NCBI RefSeq assembly: GCF_000429125.1
Contig: NZ_AUBG01000006.1
Span: forward strand, 124,001-188,000
DNA length: 64,000 bases
Source of the DNA: Aequorivita capsosiphonis DSM 23843
GTDB lineage: Bacteria > Bacteroidota > Bacteroidia > Flavobacteriales > Flavobacteriaceae
Direction of reading: 5' to 3'
Shown here one piece after another: positions 41,256-50,179 of the stretch. The stretch's first letter is position 1, and every line of letters begins with the position of its first letter. A program made the translations under genes and the position numbers. The notes beneath the pieces are model-generated. The model was given only the letters and a program-made list of their open reading frames with translations, made no database searches and had not been told where the DNA came from.

Positions 41256-43217
41256 TTATTTATGATTCATCAACTTGTTTTTGTATCTATAATCGTTCGT
41301 TTGGTAATAATCAATAATATCTTGTAAACGTTTAGAGTTGCTATTTTCAGAGATTAATGCGTTCGTTTTTTTATCGTATCTATAGAAATAGGACTTCTTT
41401 TGATCGCCTAATATGCTCAAGTTATTACCTCTTAACAATCCAAGTTTTCTATAGTTGCCAATAAAAGCTCTTTGTTGTGAGACATCGATGGTGTTTATGT
41501 CCATTCCGTAAAAATTAGAGGTATAATCCCATCCTAGATACCCAAACAAAGTTGGAAAAAAATCAATTTGAGAAGCTTGGGCTTTAATCTTTGTGTTTGG
41601 CGTATTTGGCAAATTGTAAATAATGGCCGGAATATGATATTTCCCTACATTCAACTCTCGTCTTCCAGCTGAACTTGAACAGTGGTCTGCCATAATTGCA
41701 ATGACTGTATTGCTAAACCAAGGTTTATCTTTTATTTTATTTAGAAACTCGCCAATGGCAAAGTCGGTGTATTTAACCGCTCCATTTCTTCCGTTACCTG
41801 AAGGAATATCTATGGAGTTTTCTGGATAGGAATAAGGCCTGTGGTTAGAGGTGGTCATAATAAAATTGAAAAAAGGCTTGTTGACTTCAAAACTGAGGTC
41901 AGCTTCTTTTATAACCTGAGCATAAATATCTTGGTCAGAAATTCCCCAAGCATTTTCAAAATGTACATCTTCATCTTCAATGTTTTTTCTTTTTGCCTTA
42001 AAGGAATCGTCAAACAAATAGCCACGTCCTCTATCTACAATATCAAAACCATTACCTCCAAAAAAGTTGTTCATATTGTCAAAATAGCCATCACCTCCAT
42101 AGAAAAAGGTTCGGCTGTAGCCCTTTTCTTTAAAAACATCCCCTATGTTATATAAATTGCTGTTTTCTTCACGCTTAACAATACTTCTCCCTGGGGACGG
42201 AGGAACAGAAAGCATAATGGCTTCCATACCTCGAACTGTTCTTGTTCCGGTGGCATAGATATTTTCAAAATAAACACTCTGATCAAGTAGTGAGTCTAAA
42301 TTTGGGGTTAGCTTGTCTTTGTTTCCGAAATGCGTTAAAAAATTAGCATCGAAGCTTTCTAAACATATAAAAATGATATTTGGCTTTATTTCGGGATGAT
42401 AACTTTTTATCTTTCTTTCAATGCTGAATTTATCGTTTGATAAAAAAGTAGCGTTTTGAGTGACTAGCTTTTCTTTTAAGCGGCTGAAAGATTGGTCAAT
42501 ATTCTGCGTTAAATAAAATTGGGTGTAGCTTAATTCATTATTTTGAAAAGCAGCAAAAAAGGAATAAATCCCCGCTTTTGAAATTTCATTTTCATATGTA
42601 TTTTTTGACCATTCTGCATCAGAATTATGGATAAAAAAACCAAAGAATACAGGAATCAGAAGTCCGGTAATTAAGAACAAATGTTGAGCTTTGGTTCTAT
42701 TGGTTGAAAAAGTTACACGAAATGCGCCTAATTTTTTTAGAATCAAAAATTGAAGGAATACAAGTGAAAATATGATAAGAAGAAGTAGCGGTATAGGATA
42801 TGACTGGTTTATATTCTGAACAACTTCGTAGGTGTAAATCAAGTAATCAACAGCAATAAAATTGAATCGATTTTGAAACTCTTCCCAGAATGTAAATTCT
42901 GCAAAAAATGAAAACGTAAATATCAACGTAGTTATAAAGTAAAACCCATAAGTAAGGGTTTTATCGAATATATTTCCAATATATTTATTCGGAAACAAGA
43001 GTAAGTAAAGGACGTAAAAAATACTGAAGAATGAAATCACACCGATATCAAAGAACACGCCTGTAAATAAGATGCGTAGAAATCCAAATACGGTAAAATC
43101 AATCGCAGAAAAAGACCAAATATAAAATGCGAATCTTAGAATAAATGAAATAATTATAAACTGTAAAACAAACAAATTTAAAACCGATAGGCGGCTATTT
43201 TTCATCTTGTTAAGCAT
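41256..43217 (-). CDS. LtaS/MdoB-like phosphoglycerol transferase (sulfatase fold)
   Basis: 653 residues. Five N-terminal transmembrane helices (to about residue 210) are followed by an extracytoplasmic sulfatase-fold domain. CLESFDANFLTHFG provides the first metal residue, YATGTRTVRGME the catalytic Thr, FYGGDGYFDNMNNFFGGNGF a loop typical of LtaS/MdoB enzymes, and IMADHCSSSAG the Asp/His ligands. These enzymes move phosphoglycerol from phosphatidylglycerol onto a polymer or sugar and leave diacylglycerol. The acceptor in this organism is unknown. It starts two bases after the dgkA stop. Confidence 0.85.
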   Translation of the reverse strand: MLNKMKNSRLSVLNLFVLQFIIISFILRFAFYIWSFSAIDFTVFGFLRILFTGVFFDIGVISFFSIFYVLYLLLFPNKYIGNIFDKTLTYGFYFITTLIFTFSFFAEFTFWEEFQNRFNFIAVDYLIYTYEVVQNINQSYPIPLLLLIIFSLVFLQFLILKKLGAFRVTFSTNRTKAQHLFLITGLLIPVFFGFFIHNSDAEWSKNTYENEISKAGIYSFFAAFQNNELSYTQFYLTQNIDQSFSRLKEKLVTQNATFLSNDKFSIERKIKSYHPEIKPNIIFICLESFDANFLTHFGNKDKLTPNLDSLLDQSVYFENIYATGTRTVRGMEAIMLSVPPSPGRSIVKREENSNLYNIGDVFKEKGYSRTFFYGGDGYFDNMNNFFGGNGFDIVDRGRGYLFDDSFKAKRKNIEDEDVHFENAWGISDQDIYAQVIKEADLSFEVNKPFFNFIMTTSNHRPYSYPENSIDIPSGNGRNGAVKYTDFAIGEFLNKIKDKPWFSNTVIAIMADHCSSSAGRRELNVGKYHIPAIIYNLPNTPNTKIKAQASQIDFFPTLFGYLGWDYTSNFYGMDINTIDVSQQRAFIGNYRKLGLLRGNNLSILGDQKKSYFYRYDKKTNALISENSNSKRLQDIIDYYQTNDYRYKNKLMNHK

Positions 43218-43219
43218 AG

Positions 43220-43579
43220 TTAAAAGAAATAAGGTAGATAGGTGATTAGGAAAATTGTTAAAAATGTAAAAGCAGCGAATGTCACAGCACCGGCAGCGAC
43301 ATCTTTAATAAATCCAATTCTTGGATGGTGCTCTTTATGGGTAAAATCTGCTAATTTTTCTAAAGAAGTATTTAAGCCTTCAACACTTAAAACCAAACCC
43401 ATTCCAAGGCTTTGATTTATCCATTCTTGTTTCGATATACCTAAATAAAGTCCTAATAAAATTAGTAGCGAAAAAACAATTAATTGAGCTATTATGCTGT
43501 CTTCGGTGGTTAGTAATAAATAGAAACCCTTAAAGGCATATTTAAAACTTTGAAGGCGTCCTTTAATAAAATTATTCAT
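43220..43579 (-). CDS. dgkA: Diacylglycerol kinase (DgkA family)
   Basis: 119 residues with three membrane helices. The signature EGLNTSLEKLADFTHKEHHP, followed by GFIKDVAAGAVTFAA, matches the DgkA/undecaprenol kinase family (ExxNTAIE...KDxAAGAV). It phosphorylates diacylglycerol to phosphatidic acid, or undecaprenol in Gram-positive relatives. Its position two bases ahead of the LtaS-like gene fits recycling of the diacylglycerol which that enzyme would release. It is the first gene of a four-gene operon. Confidence 0.9.
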   Translation of the reverse strand: MNNFIKGRLQSFKYAFKGFYLLLTTEDSIIAQLIVFSLLILLGLYLGISKQEWINQSLGMGLVLSVEGLNTSLEKLADFTHKEHHPRIGFIKDVAAGAVTFAAFTFLTIFLITYLPYFF

Positions 43580-43820
43580 TCAATTTTTTGATTATAGCTT
43601 TTTCATGTTTTACTCCAAAAAGGAAATTTCTACTGTTCGTTTTCTGAACAAAAAGAAAGGGATTGAACCTCTAAAAAAGAATGAGAAAAATGAAAGGGCG
43701 TGTAAATAATATGATTTGAACATGATGAAAATTGTTTTTCACTGTTCAAAGGACGTACAATTTGTAAGGGAAATTTAAGGGAAGATGTACAGAACAAGCT
43801 ATCTGTACATGTAGACGGTT

Positions 43821-44846
43821 TTAAGACAGGGTTTTCTTATACTCCGTAGGCGTTAAGCCCTTGTGTTTCTTGAATGTAGCGTTAAAAGAGGATTTTGAGT
43901 TGAAGCCTACTTCATTAGCAATTGCTAAGAGTGTAAAATGGTCATTCTGGTGGTTTTTTAACCTTTTTATAAATTCTTCGACTCGATACTGATTAATAAA
44001 ATCTTGAAAACTAACGTCCATATGTTCGTTCAAAACTTCGGAAATGTACTGACGTGGAATGTTTAGTTTTTCTGAAACATCGTGAATGGATAATTTGGCA
44101 TTGAGATATAACTTGTCCTGTTCCATTGACTGGATTAAATCAGATTTGTATTTGGCAATCAACGTAGGATTTAGATTGGAGTTTTTGTACTTACTTATTT
44201 CGGTTTTAGGTAAAATATCATCGCTTTTCCCCAACAGTTTAAAGGCAATAAAATAGAATAAAAAAGCAACTACCAATAAAAGATAGGTGTTGAAATCCTG
44301 ATTATAAAACAATGGTAATTCTGAAAATTCGAATGCTTTTAAAAGTTCATTTATGGAAGAAAGCACAAACAAAATTGCGATTGGAATAGCAAAATAAATT
44401 ATCCAATGTTTCTTTTTGGTTGTAAGAATTGAATAGATAATTATGGACAAATAAACTACAAAAGTGAACTCGGTGAGGATCTCAAAAATTTCAACTATCA
44501 AATCTTCTTCATCCATTTTAATTTCAATGGCTTCTATTAAAAAGTAAATGATATTGGGAATAAAAAAGAGGAAATCGACTTTAGCGAATTTTTCTTTTCC
44601 GCTTTTGAAGTATCTAAAAAATAGAAAAAGAAAAGTTATAAAAAGTGAATTGTCAAAAAGGAACCAATCTGCACCCTCTTCGAATAAGTTATTTTGGTCA
44701 TCTCCTAAAATATAGAACAGCACAGACACCAAACTTCCGAATAACAGCCAAAAGGTTGTCTTTTTATAGTCTTTACGATTGATAAACAAAACAGAAAGAA
44801 CAAACAACCCTTGGAGTATCGCGATTATTTGAAGTGTTAGTAACAT
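43821..44846 (-). CDS. Membrane-bound AraC-family transcriptional regulator
   Basis: 341 residues. About seven hydrophobic segments fill the first 215 residues, then a cytoplasmic AraC-type double helix-turn-helix of about 100 residues at the C-terminus: LSIHDVSEKLNIPRQYISEV and LLAIANEVGFNSKSSFNATF, ending KKHKGLTPTEYKK. This build is common in Bacteroidota sensors that read the envelope and bind DNA directly. It lies 242 bp upstream of the dgkA operon on the same strand, so it may regulate that operon. Confidence 0.85.
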   Translation of the reverse strand: MLLTLQIIAILQGLFVLSVLFINRKDYKKTTFWLLFGSLVSVLFYILGDDQNNLFEEGADWFLFDNSLFITFLFLFFRYFKSGKEKFAKVDFLFFIPNIIYFLIEAIEIKMDEEDLIVEIFEILTEFTFVVYLSIIIYSILTTKKKHWIIYFAIPIAILFVLSSINELLKAFEFSELPLFYNQDFNTYLLLVVAFLFYFIAFKLLGKSDDILPKTEISKYKNSNLNPTLIAKYKSDLIQSMEQDKLYLNAKLSIHDVSEKLNIPRQYISEVLNEHMDVSFQDFINQYRVEEFIKRLKNHQNDHFTLLAIANEVGFNSKSSFNATFKKHKGLTPTEYKKTLS

Positions 44847-45258
44847 TGTTTTTGTAAATAATTTGGCAAGGTAGGAAATTATGTGGCTGGGATAACTGTT
44901 CCATACACTTTTAGGCCAACTACATAAACTAACGCAAAAAAGAATATTCCATTACATTGAAGAGGAACATATACAAGAAAACTTTTCAGATACTTTAGTG
45001 CTTTTAAAAACTAATTTAAATTTTAGCATTGAAAATTCTAGCATTCCTTTAACTTAAAACTTTTAACTTCACACTAGCACGCAAAAATTGATAATAAGTC
45101 ACTTTGCAGTAAATTTGAGACTATAAAATCTAAAAGGAACCTCAAGATGATTTCCGCGATACTGCCTTTACACCAGACCTTATCCGTTATTTAAATATCG
45201 TTTCGATTATTTTGTTTGTTTCGATTATTTCGATTAAATTTAATTAAAAATAATAGTT
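44847..45258. other. Noncoding stretch with promoter-bearing repeat A
   Basis: No intact gene. Repeat A (45065-45140) is an imperfect copy of repeat B at 45836-45912. It includes ATTG at 45087-45090, a 19-base spacer and TAAATTTG at 45110-45117, a promoter pattern pointing to the pseudogene downstream. TCGATTAT is repeated around 45201-45235. An open frame of some 40 codons near 44940-45055 is not recognised. Confidence 0.5.
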
Positions 45259-45717
45259 ATGTAAACCTTAATCAAAAGAACAACAAAAGAAGATCAAAAG
45301 ATTGCTTTAAGCTCATTACAAGGATTTCAAGTTGTATCGGAAAGTATTAAATCTTCTCCAAAGCAAGGAGTCAAAATAAAAATACAAGAAACTGGAGAGT
45401 TTATAACTATTCCAAAAAAGGCTTTAACATTACTTTCTGCTATTATTCAGAATATGGCTGAAGGAAAAACGATTTCAATTGTTCCTTCAAATTCAGAAGT
45501 AAGTACACAGCAAGCTGCAGATATGTTGAATGTGTCAAGACCTCATTTAGTCAAGCTTTTAGAAGCTCAAAAAATTCCGTTTAAAAAAGTGGGAAGCCAT
45601 AGGAGAATCCTGTTAAATGATATAATTGAATATAAATAACAACAAGCTAAACAGAGAGAAGCTCAACTCGATTTTTTATCCAATCAGGCTCAAAACTAAA
45701 AACTTGGTTACGAGTGA
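45259..45717 (+). pseudogene. Antitoxin-like HTH protein with three in-frame TAA codons
   Basis: The frame from ATG 45259 to TGA 45717 (152 codons) encodes a recognisable excisionase-type HTH antitoxin of the sort paired with PIN-domain toxins: IKRTTKEDQKIALSSLQGF, then IQETGEFITIPKKALTLLSA, VSTQQAADMLNVSRPHLVKL and FKKVGSHRRILLNDIIEYK, then QQAKQREAQLDFLSNQAQ and KLGYE. It is broken by TAA at 45262-45264 (codon 2), 45637-45639 and 45697-45699, without any frameshift. An internal ATG at 45454 leaves a 61-residue HTH fragment that might still bind DNA. No toxin gene follows. Confidence 0.7.
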
Positions 45718-45835
45718 TACATTCCCCAGACGGCGAAAGTTTGTAACCTACATCTTCCGTCCTAATCATATACACGGACTACAGTGCCGCAAACCTCTCG
45801 CTCGTAATCCAATCACTAACCAACTGTTGTTTTCC

Positions 45836-45912
45836 AACTTCGCACTACGCCAAACAATTGATAACTAATCCCTTTGTAGTATATTTGATATTAGAAAATC
45901 TAAAAAGAAGCC
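45836..45912 (+). promoter_or_regulatory. Repeat B carrying the promoter of the amidohydrolase gene
   Basis: ATTG at 45857-45860, 19-base spacer, TATATTTG at 45880-45887; the amidohydrolase ATG follows 46 bp later. The whole segment aligns with repeat A at 45065-45140 (AACTTC(A/G)CACTA, AATTGATAA, CTTTG(C/T)AGTA(A/T)ATTTGA, AAAATCTAAAA). Confidence 0.6.
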
Positions 45913-45933
45913 GATTTTCTTAACTTATCAAAT

Positions 45934-47235
45934 ATGCAAAAAGCCATCCTTTTAATCATTAGCCTCATTTTCTGCACGGCGCAGCAAGCATTTGCACAAC
46001 AGGAAACTACCTACATAAAAGCTGGATTTTTATACAATAGCGAGCAAAACACCTTGCAGAAAAACAAAGTAATAGCGGTTAAGGGAAATAAAATTGTAAG
46101 CATAGGAGATTATAGTACAATTCCCCAAAATTCAAAAACCATAGATTTAACAGCTTATACTGTCCTTCCGGGATTGATAGACGCACATACGCACGTTCTT
46201 TTTTCGCAAGATGCCAATCAAGATTTTGCCGAGCATAGCATGCAAATGCTAACTATGGAAAGTGAGGCTTTAAGAACACTCAGAGGCTCTAAAAGAGCGA
46301 AGTCTTATCTAGATGTTGGGATAACAAGTATTAAGGACTTAGGTAATTCTGGACTTTTTCTGGATGTTGCGCTGCGAGATGCTATAAATGAAGGCACGAT
46401 TGTAGGACCGCGGATCTTTGCTTCAGGCCCTATTATTTCTGCTACTGGCGGACAGATTTATGGGGTTAATCCTGCGCATCAACATTTGATAGATTTGGAA
46501 TACAGAATTATAAAAAGTGAGGCGGACGCCAGAAATGCCGTGCGCGAGCATGTCAATCAGAAGGTGGATTTAATAAAGATTGCTACGGATAATATTCCGA
46601 ATAATTCCGCACTTAGCGTTGCCGAAATGAAAAGTATCGTAAAGACTGCCCATGCATCCGGTCTCACGGTTACTGCACATTCCATTACCAACCAATCTGC
46701 TTACAATGCAATACAAGCAGGGGTAGATGGCATTGAACATGGGTTCAATCTCGCCGATTCTACTTTGACCCTAATGGCGAAGAAAAACGTGTTTCTTGTA
46801 CCTACAGAAAACAGTCGCGCTTATTCGCTTATCTACAATAAACTCGCCGGCTTTGACGAGACAGATGTGGAATGGATTGACAATTATCTACAAAGAATGA
46901 AGGATAGGCTAAAGCGAGCAATAGCGAAGGGAGTGACTATAATTGCTGGTTCTGATAATTATACAGACATAGAAGTTACGCGTGGCAATTCTTCAAAAGA
47001 TATGTTCCGCGCCTACTTTGAAATGAGGATGAAACCTTTGGATATTTTGCAATCTGCCACTTATCTTTCTGCGCTTCATTTTAATAAGGAAAATGAAATT
47101 GGGGTGCTGAAGCCAAATGCTTATGCAGATATTATTGCAGTGAAAGGAAGCTTAACAAATGATTTTCTTGAGACATTAAGCAATGTGGTATTTGTGATGA
47201 AGGATGGGGAGGTTTATGTTGAGAAATTTAATTAG
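45934..47235 (+). CDS. Secreted metal-dependent amidohydrolase (imidazolonepropionase-like)
   Basis: 433 residues. Signal peptide (ILLIISLIFCTAQQAFAQ). The amidohydrolase core shows DAHTHVLF (HxH metal ligands, near residue 86), DLIKIATDNI with the bridging Lys, VTAHSITNQSA and GIEHGFNLAD with the two further His, and IIAGSDNYTD with the Asp. These are the ligands of the two-metal Xaa-Pro/imidazolonepropionase-like group, many of which are exported dipeptidases; the true substrate is unknown. It is transcribed from repeat B. Confidence 0.88.
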   Translation: MQKAILLIISLIFCTAQQAFAQQETTYIKAGFLYNSEQNTLQKNKVIAVKGNKIVSIGDYSTIPQNSKTIDLTAYTVLPGLIDAHTHVLFSQDANQDFAEHSMQMLTMESEALRTLRGSKRAKSYLDVGITSIKDLGNSGLFLDVALRDAINEGTIVGPRIFASGPIISATGGQIYGVNPAHQHLIDLEYRIIKSEADARNAVREHVNQKVDLIKIATDNIPNNSALSVAEMKSIVKTAHASGLTVTAHSITNQSAYNAIQAGVDGIEHGFNLADSTLTLMAKKNVFLVPTENSRAYSLIYNKLAGFDETDVEWIDNYLQRMKDRLKRAIAKGVTIIAGSDNYTDIEVTRGNSSKDMFRAYFEMRMKPLDILQSATYLSALHFNKENEIGVLKPNAYADIIAVKGSLTNDFLETLSNVVFVMKDGEVYVEKFN

Positions 47236-47378
47236 TTTCAGAAGTGGTTTTCTTCTAAAAATTTAAGACAGAACATCTTGTTTTATAAATATTTAATTGC
47301 AATCAGTTGTAACACAGCTTATTTTCATGCGTCTTATTTACAATCAAAATAATTTATCAATCAAAAATCAATCAAATC

Positions 47379-49136
47379 ATGAAATCAAAAACAAACACCT
47401 TTCGCAGAACTGCCATAGTTGTGGTAGTCGCTTTTGTGGCAACGCTAAGCATTAGTTTCGCACAAACAAAAACGGCGCAATTAGACGAGCTTTTAAACAA
47501 ATACACTGAATACGGCCAATTTAACGGGTCGGTATTGGTGGCAGATAAAGGGAAAGTTATTTATGAAAAAGGCTTCGGAATGGCCAATATGGAATGGGAT
47601 ATTCCAAATTCACCTGATACCAAATTCCGTTTGGGAAGTATCACCAAGCAATTTACAAGTATGCTCATTATGCAATTGGTAGCCGAAGGAAAGTTGGATT
47701 TGCAAGCCACGGTTTCTAAATATCTTCCAGATTATTCAAAAGTGAATGGCGATAAAATCACTATTCATCAATTGCTGACGCATACTTCTGGGATTCCGAA
47801 TTATACTTCCTTCCCTAATTTCTTTAAAGAACTGAGCCGAAATCCATATACGCCTACTGAAATGTTGGAGTTATTCGCAGATGCTCCCTTAGAGTTTACT
47901 CCGGGCGAGCGGTTTGCATACAGTAATTCTGGATATGTTTTGCTGGGTGCTATCATTGAAAAAGTGACCGGTAAATCTTACGAAGATGTTCTACAGGAGA
48001 AAATTTTCGATCCCTTAAAAATGAAGGATTCAGGATATGATCATCACAGTACTATTCTAAAAAAGCGAGCTTCTGGTTATGAAATGAAAGGAAGTGTTCC
48101 TGAAAATGCGCCTTATATCGATATGTCTTCGCCTTATGCCGCAGGGGCGCTTTACTCAACTGTGGAAGATCTTTATTTGTGGGATCAAGCATTATACACC
48201 GAAAAATTACTTCCGAAGAAATACAGAGATATGCTGTTTAAACAATACATTCCTGCTTTTGGACAATATTATGGCTATGGTTGGGAAATAGGCAAGATGC
48301 CAATTGGAAGTACAAAAGACAGTGTTGCAGTTATTGCCCATAGTGGTGGAATTAACGGTTTTAACACAGATATAACGCGTATTCCACAAGATAGGGCGAC
48401 TATTATTCTTTTGAACAATACCGGAGGAGCGCCTTTGGGTGCTATCACCAAGGCTGTTGCTGGAATTTTATACAATAAGCCGCATGATCTCCCGAAAAAA
48501 TCCTTGGCAAAATCACTTTATAATGAAATCATAAATAATAACTTAAAGGCTGGACTTGTGTTTTACGAAAAAAATAAGGATTCAAAAGAATATTCGTTAA
48601 ATGAAGATGAAATGAACAGCACAGGTTACAGTTTGTTGCAAGCGGGAAAGAAGAAGGAAGCGGAAGCAATTTTTAAACTGAATATGGAAGCCTTTCCAAA
48701 ATCTTCAAATGTGTATGACAGTTATGCTGAGGTGTTAATGGAACAGGGAAAGAACGACTTAGCGATTGCCAATTATAAAAAATCCATCGAACTTAATCCA
48801 GCCAACCAAAACGGGATTGATATGCTAAAAAAGCTGGGTGTAGAAACTGAAGGAATAGTGAAAGATGTAACTGTTCCGGATGCAATTTTGGAAAGCTATG
48901 TTGGCGAGTATGAACTGAAACCTGGATTTGTTCTAAATGTTACCAAAGAAGGAGATCAGCTAAAAGCGCAAGCAACGGGACAACCTGCTTTTGATATTTT
49001 TCCAAAATCTGAAACCGAGTTTTATTTAAAAGTAGTTACCGCGCAGATTGTTTTTAATAAGAATGAAGCTGGGAAGGTTGAAAGTTTAACTTTATTTCAA
49101 GGAGGACAGGAGCTTCTTGGGAAACGTATTCAGTAA
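47379..49136 (+). CDS. Class C beta-lactamase-like serine hydrolase with TPR repeats
   Basis: 585 residues. Signal peptide to about residue 29. The beta-lactamase/transpeptidase-like domain (35-385) has the SxxK motif S87-K90 (LGSITKQ), YSN at 181-183 and HSG at 321-323 in place of KTG. After it comes a TPR region (about 400-490: EAIFKLNMEAFPKSSNVYDS, DLAIANYKKSIELNPANQNG) and a C-terminal beta domain of the kind following such enzymes (YVGEYELKPGFVLNVTKEGD). Family members are esterases or D-aminopeptidases more often than antibiotic-degrading enzymes. Confidence 0.9.
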   Translation: MKSKTNTFRRTAIVVVVAFVATLSISFAQTKTAQLDELLNKYTEYGQFNGSVLVADKGKVIYEKGFGMANMEWDIPNSPDTKFRLGSITKQFTSMLIMQLVAEGKLDLQATVSKYLPDYSKVNGDKITIHQLLTHTSGIPNYTSFPNFFKELSRNPYTPTEMLELFADAPLEFTPGERFAYSNSGYVLLGAIIEKVTGKSYEDVLQEKIFDPLKMKDSGYDHHSTILKKRASGYEMKGSVPENAPYIDMSSPYAAGALYSTVEDLYLWDQALYTEKLLPKKYRDMLFKQYIPAFGQYYGYGWEIGKMPIGSTKDSVAVIAHSGGINGFNTDITRIPQDRATIILLNNTGGAPLGAITKAVAGILYNKPHDLPKKSLAKSLYNEIINNNLKAGLVFYEKNKDSKEYSLNEDEMNSTGYSLLQAGKKKEAEAIFKLNMEAFPKSSNVYDSYAEVLMEQGKNDLAIANYKKSIELNPANQNGIDMLKKLGVETEGIVKDVTVPDAILESYVGEYELKPGFVLNVTKEGDQLKAQATGQPAFDIFPKSETEFYLKVVTAQIVFNKNEAGKVESLTLFQGGQELLGKRIQ

Positions 49137-49422
49137 TCGGTGCTCAGAAAATTAGTGGCAGTAGGCAGTTTCAGTAGGCAGTGTGTTGGTATAACTGTTC
49201 CCAGCTAGGCTAAAGTTTCTGCACACGAGAATGTTGAGTTTGCAGTATATTTGAAGGGATTTTATAATTGTATTTCATTTTGTATTTTTAATCCTTAGTT
49301 GATAAACATCCCTTTAGAATAATCTACCATAATTCTTGAAAATAGCGAGAATTTAAAACGCTGGCGATAGTGGTCAATTTCAACTTGAGTATTCATTATC
49401 ATACACTGAAAAACCCAACATT
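49137..49422. other. Noncoding stretch before the second lipoprotein gene
   Basis: No gene seen. Low-complexity AGTAGGCAGT text occurs at 49159-49185, and a segment at 49233-49268 resembles the 3' part of repeats A and B, including TATATTTG (49246-49253), a candidate promoter for the lipoprotein gene. Confidence 0.4.
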
Positions 49423-49995
49423 ATGAAGAAAGTACTTTTATTAATTACTGTTTTTATTTTCGCAATAGCTTGCGGAAATTCTGAAACTTCCAAAATAGAA
49501 AATGCCGAAACCGAAACGAGTGTAGCTGAAAAAGCAACTACTCCTGACGCAACCAAAACTGCCAGCTCCCCTTGTGAGTTCGTCTCCGAATCAAAAATTA
49601 AAGAAGTATTGGGCATACCTGCTGATGCTCCCACAGAAATGAAAGACGTGATGCGAACCTACCCATCCTGTTTTTACGAATGGGAGTCAGTAACGTTTAA
49701 TGTAAAACGAAATATTTCAGGAAGGGAGATGAGTCTCGATTATCCCGCAGAGGCAAGCATTGTATTAGTTAAAGATGCTTCGGAAAAAATGTTCGAAATC
49801 TCTGGGAATGTTTATAAAGATGGAGAGGCGCAGGACGGCATTGGCGGGATGGCGGTTTGGGGAGAAAAAATGTCCCAACTTACCTTTTTGGCAAAGGGAA
49901 CGATGGTTCATCTGCACGTGAAGGTTTCTAGTGATCCTGCGGATAACAAAGCGAAGGCGATTGAATTGGCAGATTTAATTATTAATAAGCTTTAA
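49423..49995 (+). CDS. Lipoprotein, paralogue of the one at 38738
   Basis: 190 residues; function unknown. The signal peptide ends in a lipobox, FAIAC (Cys17), followed by a Thr/Glu-rich spacer (about 20-45). The core is shared with 38738-39286: SPCEFVSESKIKEVLGIPAD, SCFYEWESV, DGEAQDGIGGMAVWGEKMSQ and the C-terminal SDPADNKAKAIELADLI. It differs in a longer spacer and in the segment around residues 95-115. Two conserved cysteines might form a disulphide. Confidence 0.75.
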   Translation: MKKVLLLITVFIFAIACGNSETSKIENAETETSVAEKATTPDATKTASSPCEFVSESKIKEVLGIPADAPTEMKDVMRTYPSCFYEWESVTFNVKRNISGREMSLDYPAEASIVLVKDASEKMFEISGNVYKDGEAQDGIGGMAVWGEKMSQLTFLAKGTMVHLHVKVSSDPADNKAKAIELADLIINKL

Positions 49996-50179
49996 TAACC
50001 TAGGAAAAACTAGTTATAGAAGTGAGAGGTTAGATTTGAGACTAAATTTCAACTAATCGAAGATCATTTTTGCGCAAATCCTTTTTAAAAAGAATAAAGC
50101 TCGCAACTTGGAACTGACTTGTTTCAGAACGGATAAGAACTTGTCAGGAAAAGTAGGAAATAAAGTTAAGTTTAGAAGA

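Noticed and set aside
45454-45639. Calling the 61-codon HTH frame an intact excisionase gene
   Set aside because: The same frame continues with family sequence on both sides of its boundaries, so it is part of a longer interrupted gene.
45718-45860. Possible integron attC-like recombination site after the antitoxin pseudogene
   Set aside because: Some ends looked suggestive, but the R and L boxes with proper spacing were not found, and no integrase gene is present.
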